This document shows positions 43,247 through 50,253 of a DNA stretch of 64,000 nt, piece after piece; position 1 is the stretch's first letter, and every line of letters begins with the position of its first letter. The notes under the pieces are model-generated. The model saw nothing but the letters and a program-made list of their open reading frames with translations, had not been told where the DNA came from and searched no databases. The translations under genes and the position numbers were made by a program. This DNA is from Marinobacter aromaticivorans (GTDB taxonomy: Bacteria > Pseudomonadota > Gammaproteobacteria > Pseudomonadales > Oleiphilaceae): the NCBI RefSeq assembly GCF_002806975.1, contig NZ_NIHD01000010.1, forward strand, positions 1-64,000. Direction: 5' to 3'.

Positions 43247-43495
43247 ATGGACCCATTAAAAAGTTACCTCAACAGCCTAACGAGAGCCGACCAGGAAGCG
43301 TATGCAGCCGCATGCAACACCTCGCTTGGCTATCTCAGAAAGGCAATATCAACCGGGCAAAGACTTGGCGTCGAGCTTGTGGTTCGTCTCCACATAAATT
43401 CGGGCGGCAAAGCTAACGCCAGAGATATTCGTCCAGATGTTGACTGGGATCAGTTCAATCTGATTTCCCCGCCCCGCGGCGACGAGGCCGCCTGA
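43247..43495 (+). CDS. Cro/YdaS-like HTH protein
   Basis: 82 residues. MDPLKSYLNSLTRADQEAYA followed by ACNTSLGYLRKAISTGQRLG is typical of the YdaS/Cro-like family. It is divergent from cI and sits at the promoter with a repressor operator, the place of cro. No Shine-Dalgarno is seen upstream, in line with a leaderless transcript. Confidence 0.82.
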   Translation: MDPLKSYLNSLTRADQEAYAAACNTSLGYLRKAISTGQRLGVELVVRLHINSGGKANARDIRPDVDWDQFNLISPPRGDEAA

Positions 43496-43641
43496 TGGTT
43501 TCCATTACACCACCCCGGCACAACTCAAATACCGAGGTGACTGGTGGTGGATATGTATACAGGTGTATGTGCAAGCGCGAGCTGCAGCGCAATAAGCAGC
43601 CGGTAAAGCTGGTAGTGCCGCCATTTGAAACTGGGAGATAG
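43495..43641 (+). CDS. Small phage protein coupled to the Cro-like gene
   Basis: 48 residues, MVSITPPRHNSNTEVTGGGY onward, ending PVKLVVPPFETGR. The ATG overlaps the Cro-like stop in TGATG, and the frame is open for its whole length. Basic, with RCMCKRELQR. Too short for certainty; no family known. Confidence 0.5.
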   Translation: MVSITPPRHNSNTEVTGGGYVYRCMCKRELQRNKQPVKLVVPPFETGR

Positions 43642-43956
43642 GGTCCCGGTGAAGAACGCCAGCAGCATGGGCCGAAGGATCCCGACCTTGCCGCCCCGGT
43701 GACCGTGCCGCCTGGCTCTCGTAAGGAGCCCGTATCTGGAAGGGTTACTTGCCCCGTTGTGGGAGCGGTAAAGCTGTAGCGATAGCCCTTCACAGATGCG
43801 CAGATCGGCTGGCGTCGTCGCATCAAGCATGTTGGCGAGTGAGTCCGGCCCGGCAGTGCATCAAAGCAATGACAGCTGTGAACTTGTAAAGCAATACGAC
43901 CCCGGCCTCTGCCACCAGGTACGCCGGGGTTATCTCAAAAAAAGGCAAAACGTGAC
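43642..43956 (+). other. Leader stretch before rusA
   Basis: About 315 bases with no credible long gene; two tiny GTG frames (17 and 26 codons) are seen but unsupported. A hairpin CCCCGGC/GCCGGGG lies at 43900-43929, then an A-rich run, and a 14-bp palindrome CGTGACATGTCACG (43951-43964) covers the rusA start codon. Possible antitermination or regulatory region. Confidence 0.4.
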
Positions 43957-44415
43957 ATGTCACGAAATGCAGTAGCTAAGCAAACCGACCCGGAAGCACC
44001 ACGAAAGTGGCAAGTAATGCTGCCGTGGCCAGCCCGGGAACTGAGCCCGAACGCCAGAGTGCACTGGGCCAAGAAATCCACAATTGCGAAGCGCTACAGG
44101 CACGCCTGCAAGATTAAATCCCTGCAGGAGATCCAGGACGCAGCCTGGGATGTGCCAGCACTGCGTGACGTTGTCGAAGCTGGCGGACGAGTGCACCTGT
44201 TCATCGACTTCTACCCTCCAGACCGGCGGCACCGGGACGATGACAACGTAATCGCATCGTTCAAAAGCGGGCGTGATGGGCTGGCGGATGCACTGAAAAT
44301 TGACGACAGCAAGTTTCGCATTCATCCGTTTTTCGATCCTGACCAGCCCATGAAGGGCGGCGGCGTGAAGGTAACGGTAACGGGCTGTATGCCCGCCGAA
44401 GGAGACAGGCAATGA
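43957..44415 (+). CDS. rusA: RusA-family Holliday junction resolvase
   Basis: 152 residues. The acidic block FYPPDRRHRDDDNVIASFK (about 85-103) and LADALKIDDSKF (about 110-121) carry the aspartates that bind Mg2+ in RusA. It resolves Holliday junctions by paired nicks during phage recombination. The ATG lies in a perfect palindrome; GTG 43952 is an alternative start. Confidence 0.88.
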   Translation: MSRNAVAKQTDPEAPRKWQVMLPWPARELSPNARVHWAKKSTIAKRYRHACKIKSLQEIQDAAWDVPALRDVVEAGGRVHLFIDFYPPDRRHRDDDNVIASFKSGRDGLADALKIDDSKFRIHPFFDPDQPMKGGGVKVTVTGCMPAEGDRQ

Positions 44416-44738
44416 AGGTCAACCCAGAAACCATGAGCTGGACAGCGCCCACCACCAACGTGGACGGCACTGAAATCACCTACGCCCTGGAATACGAAGT
44501 GGGGCTGGACCAGAAAGGAATTTTTTCGCCCATCGTCACCATCCCGGGCCAGCTGCAGCCGGATAACCGGTATACAGCCCCGATTGCTGACCTGCCCCTG
44601 GAGTATGGCGAGCACACGATTGCCCTGCGCAGCTTCGCAAAAGAGGCCCCGGATCGTGTGTCTGAGTGGTCTGAGCCGGTGACGTTTGTGCTGAGTGCGG
44701 AGATTCCCCGCGCCCCTTTGGATTTGCGGGTTACCTGA
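44412..44738 (+). CDS. Fibronectin type III-like phage protein
   Basis: 108 residues, one Fn3-like beta-sandwich: MSWTAPTTNVDGTEITYALE, YGEHTIALRSFAKEA, VSEWSEPVTFVLS. Such domains are usually in tail or capsid proteins; here it is between rusA and rha in the early region, overlapping rusA by four bases. Role unknown. Confidence 0.7.
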   Translation: MKVNPETMSWTAPTTNVDGTEITYALEYEVGLDQKGIFSPIVTIPGQLQPDNRYTAPIADLPLEYGEHTIALRSFAKEAPDRVSEWSEPVTFVLSAEIPRAPLDLRVT

Positions 44739-44856
44739 AGCGCTTCTGGCGCTGGCTGGTAGCCCTGTTTTGAGAAGTGAGAACCCAGAAACGAAAAACC
44801 CCGGCTCAAACGCTGCGGAAACAGCTCGCCGGGGAAAGTCTCAAGAGGTAGATATT

Positions 44857-45555
44857 ATGACTGATCTGATTTTAAGCGGCAACCGGGAGCAGATCACAAT
44901 GAGCAGCCGAGAGATAGCCCGGGTTGTTGAGTCTCGGCACGACAACGTGCGCAGAACCATCGAAACCTTGGCTGCCCGGCAGGTAATCCAACTTCCTCAG
45001 TCTGAGGAAGTTAAAAACCATCTTGGCCAGACCGTTCGTGAGTACATGGTGGGCAAGCGCGACAGCTATGTGGTTGTCGCTCAGCTCTCGCCGGAGTTTA
45101 CCGCCAAGCTGGTGGATCGCTGGCAGGAGCTTGAACAGAAAGCAACCGCCTCCCTGCCCGACTTCACCAACCCCGCCGTAGCCGCCCGAGCTTGGGCTGA
45201 CGAAGTGGAAGGCAAGCAGGCCGCCCTTGCGCAGCTTGAGCAGTCACGCCCTTATGTCGAGTTTGCCAGGCAGGTTGAAGTATCGCCTGGCGCAATATCC
45301 GTCGCCGAAGCCGCCAAGATCATCGGATCAGGCCAAAACCGGCTTATGGCTTTTCTTCGCCAGAAAGGCTGGGTGTCTCGCCGAAATGAGCCCTATCAGA
45401 GAGTCATCGAGGCGGGCTATCTGGACGTGAAGGTAAACCGCTACAACGACCCAGATAGGGGGCTCAAGGATTCCCTAACCACGCTTGTTACCGGCAAAGG
45501 TCTGCGCAAGCTGCAGCAGATGTGGGCAACTCAGCAATCTTTGGAGCTTCAGTAA
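44857..45555 (+). CDS. rha: Rha-family regulator with KilA-C/ANT-like domain
   Basis: 232 residues from ATG 44857 (AAGAGGT upstream). The N-terminus ITMSSREIARVVESRHDNVR, then MVGKRDSYVVVAQLSPEFTA, is the Rha domain. The C-terminal ~110 residues (SVAEAAKIIGSGQNRLMAFL, RKQGW-like turn, KGLRKLQQMW) match the KilAC/Ant DNA-binding domain. Phage regulator of lytic growth; P22 and phi80 relatives are affected by host IHF. Confidence 0.85.
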   Translation: MTDLILSGNREQITMSSREIARVVESRHDNVRRTIETLAARQVIQLPQSEEVKNHLGQTVREYMVGKRDSYVVVAQLSPEFTAKLVDRWQELEQKATASLPDFTNPAVAARAWADEVEGKQAALAQLEQSRPYVEFARQVEVSPGAISVAEAAKIIGSGQNRLMAFLRQKGWVSRRNEPYQRVIEAGYLDVKVNRYNDPDRGLKDSLTTLVTGKGLRKLQQMWATQQSLELQ

Positions 45556-46349
45556 TGAGTCTTATGCTTATGGCTCAGGCCTTTGGCGCTCAAGTTGGCA
45601 ATGCAGCCCGAAAGCTGGTGCTGCTGAAGCTGGCGGATAACGCCAACGACCAAGGCGAATGCTGGCCTTCCTACCAGTACATAGCCGATCAGTGCGAGAT
45701 CAGCCGCCGCAGCGCAATGGATCACATCGAAGAGCTGTGCAAATCTGGGTTGATTCAGAAGCGCTCTCGAAAGGGGCCAAAGGGCAACGCCACAAACATT
45801 TATATTGTCACGCTTGGTGGTGAAGATTCTGCACCAGATGGTGAAAATATTGCACCACCTAGTGAAAATTCTGCACCACCTAGTGAAACCGTTGCACCAC
45901 CCCCTAGTGAAAATTCTGCACCCGGAATCAGTCACTCTTTTGAATCTGTCAGTGAACCTGTCAGTGAACCTAAAGACCTTGTCGGCAAACCCGACATTTC
46001 TGCTGAGGTGATCGAGTACCTGAATCGTGCGGCAGGAAGAAACTTTCGTCCCGTTCAGGCGAGTATCCGACTCATACGAGCCAGGGCCAAGGAGGGCGCA
46101 ACTCTGAGCGACTTCAAGGCGGTTATTGACCGCAAGTGTGCAGAGTGGGCCAGGGATCCCCGGTTCTCGCAATATCTTCGCCCCGCAACTCTGTTCAACG
46201 CAGAGAAATTTAATAACTACCTGGGCCAGCTCAACGCGCCCATGCCCGCGAAATCTGCGAATGACCGGCCCCGCCACTCCGGGTTCAGTGAAATTGATTA
46301 CAGCAAAGGCTTGAAGCAGGGGGTGCCCGATGGGGTCGCTAATTTCTGA
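45555..46349 (+). CDS. Lambda O-like replication initiator
   Basis: 264 residues, ATG overlapping the rha stop (TAATG). N-terminal winged HTH (about 10-75): LVLLKLADNANDQGECWPSY, ADQCEISRRSAMDHIEELCK. A Pro/Ser-rich heptad repeat SENSAPP covers 89-124, encoded by 21-bp DNA repeats. The C-terminal part (AGRNFRPVQASIRLIRARAK, LFNAEKFNNYL) is the conserved phage replisome organiser domain. Followed by a DnaC-like gene, as in lambda O-P. Confidence 0.85.
   Translation: MSLMLMAQAFGAQVGNAARKLVLLKLADNANDQGECWPSYQYIADQCEISRRSAMDHIEELCKSGLIQKRSRKGPKGNATNIYIVTLGGEDSAPDGENIAPPSENSAPPSETVAPPPSENSAPGISHSFESVSEPVSEPKDLVGKPDISAEVIEYLNRAAGRNFRPVQASIRLIRARAKEGATLSDFKAVIDRKCAEWARDPRFSQYLRPATLFNAEKFNNYLGQLNAPMPAKSANDRPRHSGFSEIDYSKGLKQGVPDGVANF
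45819..45926 (+). repeat. Five 21-bp direct repeats, candidate replication origin
   Basis: Units begin at 45819, 45840, 45861, 45882 (24 bases, one codon inserted) and 45906; consensus AGTGAAAATTCTGCACCACC plus T. They lie inside the O-like gene as lambda iterons lie inside O. A second pair, GTCAGTGAACCT twice, follows at about 45948-45971. Confidence 0.7.
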
Positions 46350-47163
46350 AGTACTCGGCGTGCCCGATGAGCAAATGGACAAAATTCTTGGCATCGATGA
46401 TCGCCGGAATGGTCTTTGCGAAACGCACGGTGATTTCATTGATCGTCACCACAGCGGCAAAGGCCGCGCATCTGAGGGCTGGGCTGGTTGCCCGCAGTGC
46501 GCGGAGGAGAGGCACCAAGAGCGCATGAGGGAGGAAGAATACCAGCGCCAAATGGAACTTATGCGCCAGCGCGCCCGGCGCTTCGTTGCTCAGAGCGGTA
46601 TCCCGAAACGCTTTTCCGGAAAATCCTTTGACACCTATCGCCCGGTGAACGGGAAATCCGCCAGCATCCTGCGCAAAATCCGCGAATACAGCGACATTGT
46701 AAGCAGCGGTGAGCACGCTGGACGCTCTCTGATCCTTCTGGGCAATGTGGGAAACGGAAAAACTCACCTCGCCTGCGCTCTGCTGGAGGACGTAATCCTT
46801 CGCACCTGCAAGCCCGGGCACTACTGGACGTTTGCCGAACTGGTCAGGGATGTAAAGGCCAGCTGGCGGAAGAATTCCGAAGAAAGCGAGCAGGATGTTT
46901 ATGATCGCTTCGCCAATTCAGAGCTGGCTATTCTCGATGAAGTGGGCATGCAGAACTTCACAGATTTTGAACAGACTGTGGCTTACGAGGCGGTCAATGC
47001 CCGTTACCTACTGGAAAAGCCCACCGTAGTCATCACCAACCTGCCCGCCAGCGAGCTCTCTATCTGCCTGGGTGAGCGTGTTGTTGATCGCCTACGTGAG
47101 AGTGGCGGCAAGGCGTTTGATTTTGACTGGGATTCATACCGTAGCAAAGGCGCAGAACAATGA
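46330..47163 (+). CDS. DnaC-like helicase loader (AAA+)
   Basis: 277 residues. A possible N-terminal zinc site (C30, H33, C54, C57), Walker A GNVGNGKTHL (138-147), Walker B SELAILDEVG near 197-206, then TVVITNLPASEL and ERVVDRLRE. It should load the host DnaB helicase at the phage origin. Overlaps the initiator gene by 20 bases. Confidence 0.9.
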   Translation: MGSLISEVLGVPDEQMDKILGIDDRRNGLCETHGDFIDRHHSGKGRASEGWAGCPQCAEERHQERMREEEYQRQMELMRQRARRFVAQSGIPKRFSGKSFDTYRPVNGKSASILRKIREYSDIVSSGEHAGRSLILLGNVGNGKTHLACALLEDVILRTCKPGHYWTFAELVRDVKASWRKNSEESEQDVYDRFANSELAILDEVGMQNFTDFEQTVAYEAVNARYLLEKPTVVITNLPASELSICLGERVVDRLRESGGKAFDFDWDSYRSKGAEQ

Positions 47164-47528
47164 CCCACTACCAGAAACGGCTGAAGGCCCGTGAAGCAGC
47201 CCGGGAGTACATGGCTGGTGCAAAGCTCCGCCGTGACTCCGAGCAGCTGGCGGATAAGGTTCTGGCCGCCAAGTTTGGATGCAACGAAGTAACGATAAAG
47301 CGGGTTAAGAACCGTCTGCCCGTAGGCGTTCTGGATGAGGACGACCAAAAGCTGATCCGCTTATGCGCCCGGGAAAAGGCCGAACTGGATCAGAAAATAA
47401 TCCGACTGACCAAAGCCGCGCTCAGCCGCCAGTACCAGGTAAGCCAAGAGGCCATCAACATTGAGCTTGATCTGATGGGCTTTAAAAGCTCGAGGGTTAA
47501 GCGCAAGAAAAAGGCAACCACAGCATGA
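47160..47528 (+). CDS. Phage protein with HTH-like region, unknown
   Basis: 122 residues, basic, helical; KVLAAKFGCNEVTIKRVKNR resembles a helix-turn-helix. It starts in an ATGA overlap with the loader gene. Its place between replication and recombination genes recalls lambda ren/nin. Not recognised. Confidence 0.55.
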   Translation: MTHYQKRLKAREAAREYMAGAKLRRDSEQLADKVLAAKFGCNEVTIKRVKNRLPVGVLDEDDQKLIRLCAREKAELDQKIIRLTKAALSRQYQVSQEAINIELDLMGFKSSRVKRKKKATTA

Positions 47529-47836
47529 AGAAGCGTTCAGGGCCATCACTCAGAAAAGAGAAACGACCCCTGAAGCGCTGTCCGCAATGCAATGGCCGTG
47601 GCGTTGTGAAGCCGATGTTTTATGAGCTGCCCTGCGACTATTGCGGCCACTCCGGAATGGTGTGCAAGGAGACAGGCGAACCGCTGGCGGAAGATGAACT
47701 GAGGCTGCAGCTAACCATTCGCCTGAGGGAGCAGCGAGAAGAGAACGCCAAACTCCGCCAGCAGCTGGCGGACGTAATGGCAGACAGAAACGACAGGGGC
47801 TATGGCGCTGCCGGTGCCCGGTACCACGGAGACTGA
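47525..47836 (+). CDS. Small zinc-finger-like phage protein
   Basis: 103 residues. CPQCNGRGVV followed after 12 residues by CDYCGHSGMV is a DnaJ-type CxxCxGxG pair able to bind one zinc. The C-terminal half is a coiled coil (LREQREENAKLRQQLADVMA). Seen in many phage nin-like regions; function unknown. Confidence 0.65.
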   Translation: MKKRSGPSLRKEKRPLKRCPQCNGRGVVKPMFYELPCDYCGHSGMVCKETGEPLAEDELRLQLTIRLREQREENAKLRQQLADVMADRNDRGYGAAGARYHGD

Positions 47837-47837
47837 G

Positions 47838-48170
47838 ATGCTGAAGAAGGCAATCCCCATAAAATCAAAGCACGTGCGCGATGCAGCTCGCGGACAGAGC
47901 TGCACCTTGCAAATCGTTGGCGCGTGCAATGGCCAGTGGGAGACCACTGTGCTGGCCCACCTACCTGACGAGAGCCACGGTATTGCCCGCAAAGCGGATG
48001 ATCTGTCCGCCTGTTTCGCGTGTGACGCCTGCCACTCTGTGATCGATGGCCGGGCCAAGTGGCCAGGGCTTGAGCGTGACTATCAGGATTGGTATTTGCG
48101 CCGGGCCCAAATCCGCACCTGGCGAGTGCTTTTGGACATGGGAGTTCTGAGCATTAAGGGGGTAGCGTGA
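47838..48170 (+). CDS. YbcO-type HNH-like nuclease (DUF1364)
   Basis: 110 residues from ATG 47838. RDAARGQSCTLQIVGACNG, ETTVLAHLPDESHGIARK and CFACDACHSVIDGR match E. coli DLP12 YbcO, a small DNase, with the Cys pairs and His of its metal site. Lies in the nin-like region, where such nucleases accompany recombination functions. Confidence 0.82.
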   Translation: MLKKAIPIKSKHVRDAARGQSCTLQIVGACNGQWETTVLAHLPDESHGIARKADDLSACFACDACHSVIDGRAKWPGLERDYQDWYLRRAQIRTWRVLLDMGVLSIKGVA

Positions 48171-48589
48171 CAGATACCTACGCAGTTACACCGGAAGAAG
48201 ATGAGGCATGGGCCGAAGCGGAAAGGCGCATGGAGAACATCGGGCCTAACGGCAATGACGGCCTGCACTACAAGGGTCAGGAGCCTGGAAGAATCGAAGG
48301 CCTTGAGGCCCGGGGCATCAAGTACGACAGCGATAAGCCCATGATGGATCTGATACCGCCGTTGATGGAGATGGAGGTAGCCCGGGTGCTGACAGCTGGT
48401 GCTCAAAAATACAGCCCGGATAACTGGCGTCATGTCCCTGATCTTCGTCGTCGGTACATCGCCGCAGCCAAGCGCCACATTAACGCGCTATCCCAGGGCA
48501 TAAAGAGGGATGAGGAGACAGGCCTGCACCATGCCGCACATGCAGTTTGCTGCTTGATGTTCCTTGGCGAGGTGGAGCTTGAGACCTGA
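48167..48589 (+). CDS. dATP/dGTP diphosphohydrolase-like protein (DUF5664, MazZ-like)
   Basis: 140 residues, GTG start in a GTGA overlap. The core KYDSDKPMMDLIPPLMEMEV followed by VLTAGAQKYSPDNW, RHINALSQG and HHAAHAVCCLMFL fits the all-alpha NTP pyrophosphohydrolase fold with Glu/Asp/His metal ligands. In Z-genome phages this family removes dATP or dGTP; no PurZ is present here, so a dNTP-pool role is more likely. Confidence 0.8.
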   Translation: MTDTYAVTPEEDEAWAEAERRMENIGPNGNDGLHYKGQEPGRIEGLEARGIKYDSDKPMMDLIPPLMEMEVARVLTAGAQKYSPDNWRHVPDLRRRYIAAAKRHINALSQGIKRDEETGLHHAAHAVCCLMFLGEVELET

Positions 48590-48812
48590 GCACATTGCAG
48601 CCAACCGCCTGATTGACATTGCCCTCACCGGCAACCGGCAGGCCTACAAGACAGAGCTCAACAAGATCAGAGCGGGGAGCAGTGATGTGGCTTATGACAA
48701 CATAACGAGGATGGCGGCACGGCAGTTCAAGATGCAGACGCAGGATTGCAGGTATTTCAGCTGGCGGGCGGAGTGGGTAAATGAACGAAAGCAGAGAGCG
48801 GTCAATGAGTGA
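48579..48812 (+). CDS. Small phage protein, unknown (77 residues)
   Basis: Likely starts at TTG 48579 after GGTGGAG, inside the end of the previous gene; no ATG is available before residue 50. RPEHIAANRLIDIALTGNRQ is typical of a family of short phage proteins before lysis genes. Function unknown. Confidence 0.5.
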   Translation: MRPEHIAANRLIDIALTGNRQAYKTELNKIRAGSSDVAYDNITRMAARQFKMQTQDCRYFSWRAEWVNERKQRAVNE

Positions 48813-49047
48813 GCATCCAGACCCAGAGCGCTACTGGAAGCATAGGCGTGCTGGCTATTACTACGGGATGGCCTGGGCATTTGCACAAACGCCATGGTGG
48901 GCAGTAATTGAGTTGCTCAGCCCGGGCTCTCTATCAGCCATGGGCGCAGTCATAGGCTGGTCATACGGCATAAGCGGTACTCTGATAGTCAGCTACTACG
49001 GGGGCAACATGGCGCAGGAAGTAGCGAAAGCGAAATGGGGACGATGA
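48805..49047 (+). CDS. Small membrane protein, candidate holin
   Basis: 80 residues from ATG 48805. Two hydrophobic segments (YYYGMAWAFAQTPWWAVIEL and SAMGAVIGWSYGISGTLIVS) and a short charged C-terminus. It directly precedes the spanin genes, which is where a holin would be. No family match, so holin is inferred from position and topology. Confidence 0.5.
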   Translation: MSEHPDPERYWKHRRAGYYYGMAWAFAQTPWWAVIELLSPGSLSAMGAVIGWSYGISGTLIVSYYGGNMAQEVAKAKWGR

Positions 49048-49445
49048 TGATACTCGATGCATTAACCGGCAAGGCCCTGCCCTATGTCGTCAGCGTGGTT
49101 GTGCTGCTGCTCTCAACGATGTCTGGAGTGATCTGGCTACTGATGCAGGAGCGCGACAGCCTGAACGAGAGCCTGGGCACACTGGAGCAGGCAAACAAGC
49201 AGTACACCGAAACCATCCAACTCAACGCCACAGATTACGATGCACTCCAGGCCGAACTCCAGTTGCGTGATTCCCTGGTATCCCAGGCACTCCAAGCCCA
49301 GCAGCAAGCAGAAAGGAAAGCCAATGAGACAGCCGAAAGACTGCGCAAGGCATTGCAGGCTGATGTCTGCGCTAACACTCGCCACCCTGATGCTGTTACT
49401 AACAGCCTGCGCCGCCAGCCCACCGGTAGTAAGGACGAAGACTGA
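49044..49445 (+). CDS. Rz-like inner-membrane spanin
   Basis: 133 residues, ATG overlapping the previous stop (ATGA). One N-terminal membrane helix (about 8-30: LPYVVSVVVLLLSTMSGVIW) then a long Gln/Glu-rich periplasmic coiled coil. This is i-spanin topology. The o-spanin gene starts inside it in another frame. Confidence 0.82.
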   Translation: MMILDALTGKALPYVVSVVVLLLSTMSGVIWLLMQERDSLNESLGTLEQANKQYTETIQLNATDYDALQAELQLRDSLVSQALQAQQQAERKANETAERLRKALQADVCANTRHPDAVTNSLRRQPTGSKDED

Positions 49446-49650
49446 GTATGTCTATCCGCCAGCTGCACTCATCCAGCCAACACCGGCACCCTATTACACC
49501 GGGAAGACTTGGGGTGATGTGGCGGAGCATTGTGTTCGTGTCGAGTCTGCGCTGGATCAATGCAACGCGGATAAAAAAACTTTGCGCGAGTGGAAATCTT
49601 CCGGAAAAACTTTGCGCGAAAAAAAATCAAAAGGTACTCCTGAGCCTTAG
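49324..49650 (+). CDS. Rz1-like outer-membrane lipoprotein spanin
   Basis: 108 residues from ATG 49324 inside Rz in the +1 frame, with AAAGGAAAG upstream. Lipobox LLTAC (Cys29), a Pro-rich linker (YPPAALIQPTPAPYY) and the ALDQCNADKKTLREW ending typical of o-spanins. With Rz it should fuse inner and outer membranes in the last step of lysis. It extends well past the Rz stop. Confidence 0.85.
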   Translation: MRQPKDCARHCRLMSALTLATLMLLLTACAASPPVVRTKTEYVYPPAALIQPTPAPYYTGKTWGDVAEHCVRVESALDQCNADKKTLREWKSSGKTLREKKSKGTPEP

Positions 49651-49654
49651 CGGC

Positions 49655-49712
49655 GTACGGGGGCGCGGAATCGCGGATTTCGAGAGTTTTTTGAAAATCA
49701 TAGGGTTGTTGT
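49655..49712 (+). other. Candidate cos packaging site
   Basis: GGGGGCGCGGAATCGCGG (49659-49676), then ATTTCGAGAG, a T-run and TGAAAATCA. The order GC-rich block, CGCGG, TTTCG, T-run, TGAAAAT follows lambda cosN and its flank. It lies between Rz1 and the Nu1-like gene, exactly where lambda has cos. The cut positions and overhang cannot be set from sequence. Confidence 0.65.
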
Positions 49713-49725
49713 TGGGGTCTGGCCG

Positions 49726-50253
49726 GTGAAGCAGGTAGTGCGGTTATCCAAAGCTGAACAACTGAGACGCTTGAACAAATCTGAGCTGGCAGAATTCTTC
49801 GGAGTTTCTGTTCAGGCGGTGGATGGCTGGTGCCGCCGGAACTGCCCGGTAATTGAGCGTGGCGCCCCAGGCAGGCCGTGGGCCTTTGATGCCGTCGAAG
49901 TGGCCAAGTGGCGGTTTGGTGTTAAGGATGCGCCGGAAGGTATCGACCCCGACGAGATGCTGCCCAGCGACCGCAAGGCCTGGTATGAATCTGAAACCAA
50001 GCGCCGAGCGCTCCAGGTGCAAGACCGTGAGCTTATCCCCGCGCAAGAAGTGGAGCGCGTAGTGGCCACAGCGTTCAGCGCCATTGCCCAGGGCCTGCGC
50101 AGTCTGCCAGACAACATCGAGCGCCGCACCGGCTGCACGCCAGACATCGTTGAGGCCATCGACATTGCCCTCGATGCCGAAATGGACGCGCTGGCGGACA
50201 AGCTCACTGAGCTGGTGGCGTTGGATCTTGAAGAAGAGGTAACACCCGCATGA
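49726..50253 (+). CDS. Terminase small subunit (Nu1-like)
   Basis: 175 residues, GTG start. N-terminal winged HTH: LRRLNKSELAEFFGVSVQAV, RPWAFDAVEVAKW; then a helical dimer part and a C-terminus (AEMDALADKLTELVALDLEE) expected to bind the large subunit. Binds cos-adjacent DNA and starts packaging. Confidence 0.88.
   Translation: MKQVVRLSKAEQLRRLNKSELAEFFGVSVQAVDGWCRRNCPVIERGAPGRPWAFDAVEVAKWRFGVKDAPEGIDPDEMLPSDRKAWYESETKRRALQVQDRELIPAQEVERVVATAFSAIAQGLRSLPDNIERRTGCTPDIVEAIDIALDAEMDALADKLTELVALDLEEEVTPA

Noticed and set aside
43455..43830. Two minus-strand frames opposite the Cro-like downstream region
   Set aside because: No family similarity, no ribosome site, and they would run against the rightward operon.
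43951..43964. CRP-binding site
   Set aside because: The half-sites TGTGA/TCACA need a six-base spacer; here it is four.
45819..45926. CRISPR-like array
   Set aside because: The repeats are contiguous without spacers and are in-frame protein-coding; iterons explain them better.
48167..48589. Evidence for a Z-genome (diaminopurine) phage
   Set aside because: The MazZ-like domain alone is common; no PurZ or DatZ partner is in the window.
49448..49729. Extra frame over Rz1 and cos
   Set aside because: Overlaps Rz1 in another frame and has no recognisable content.
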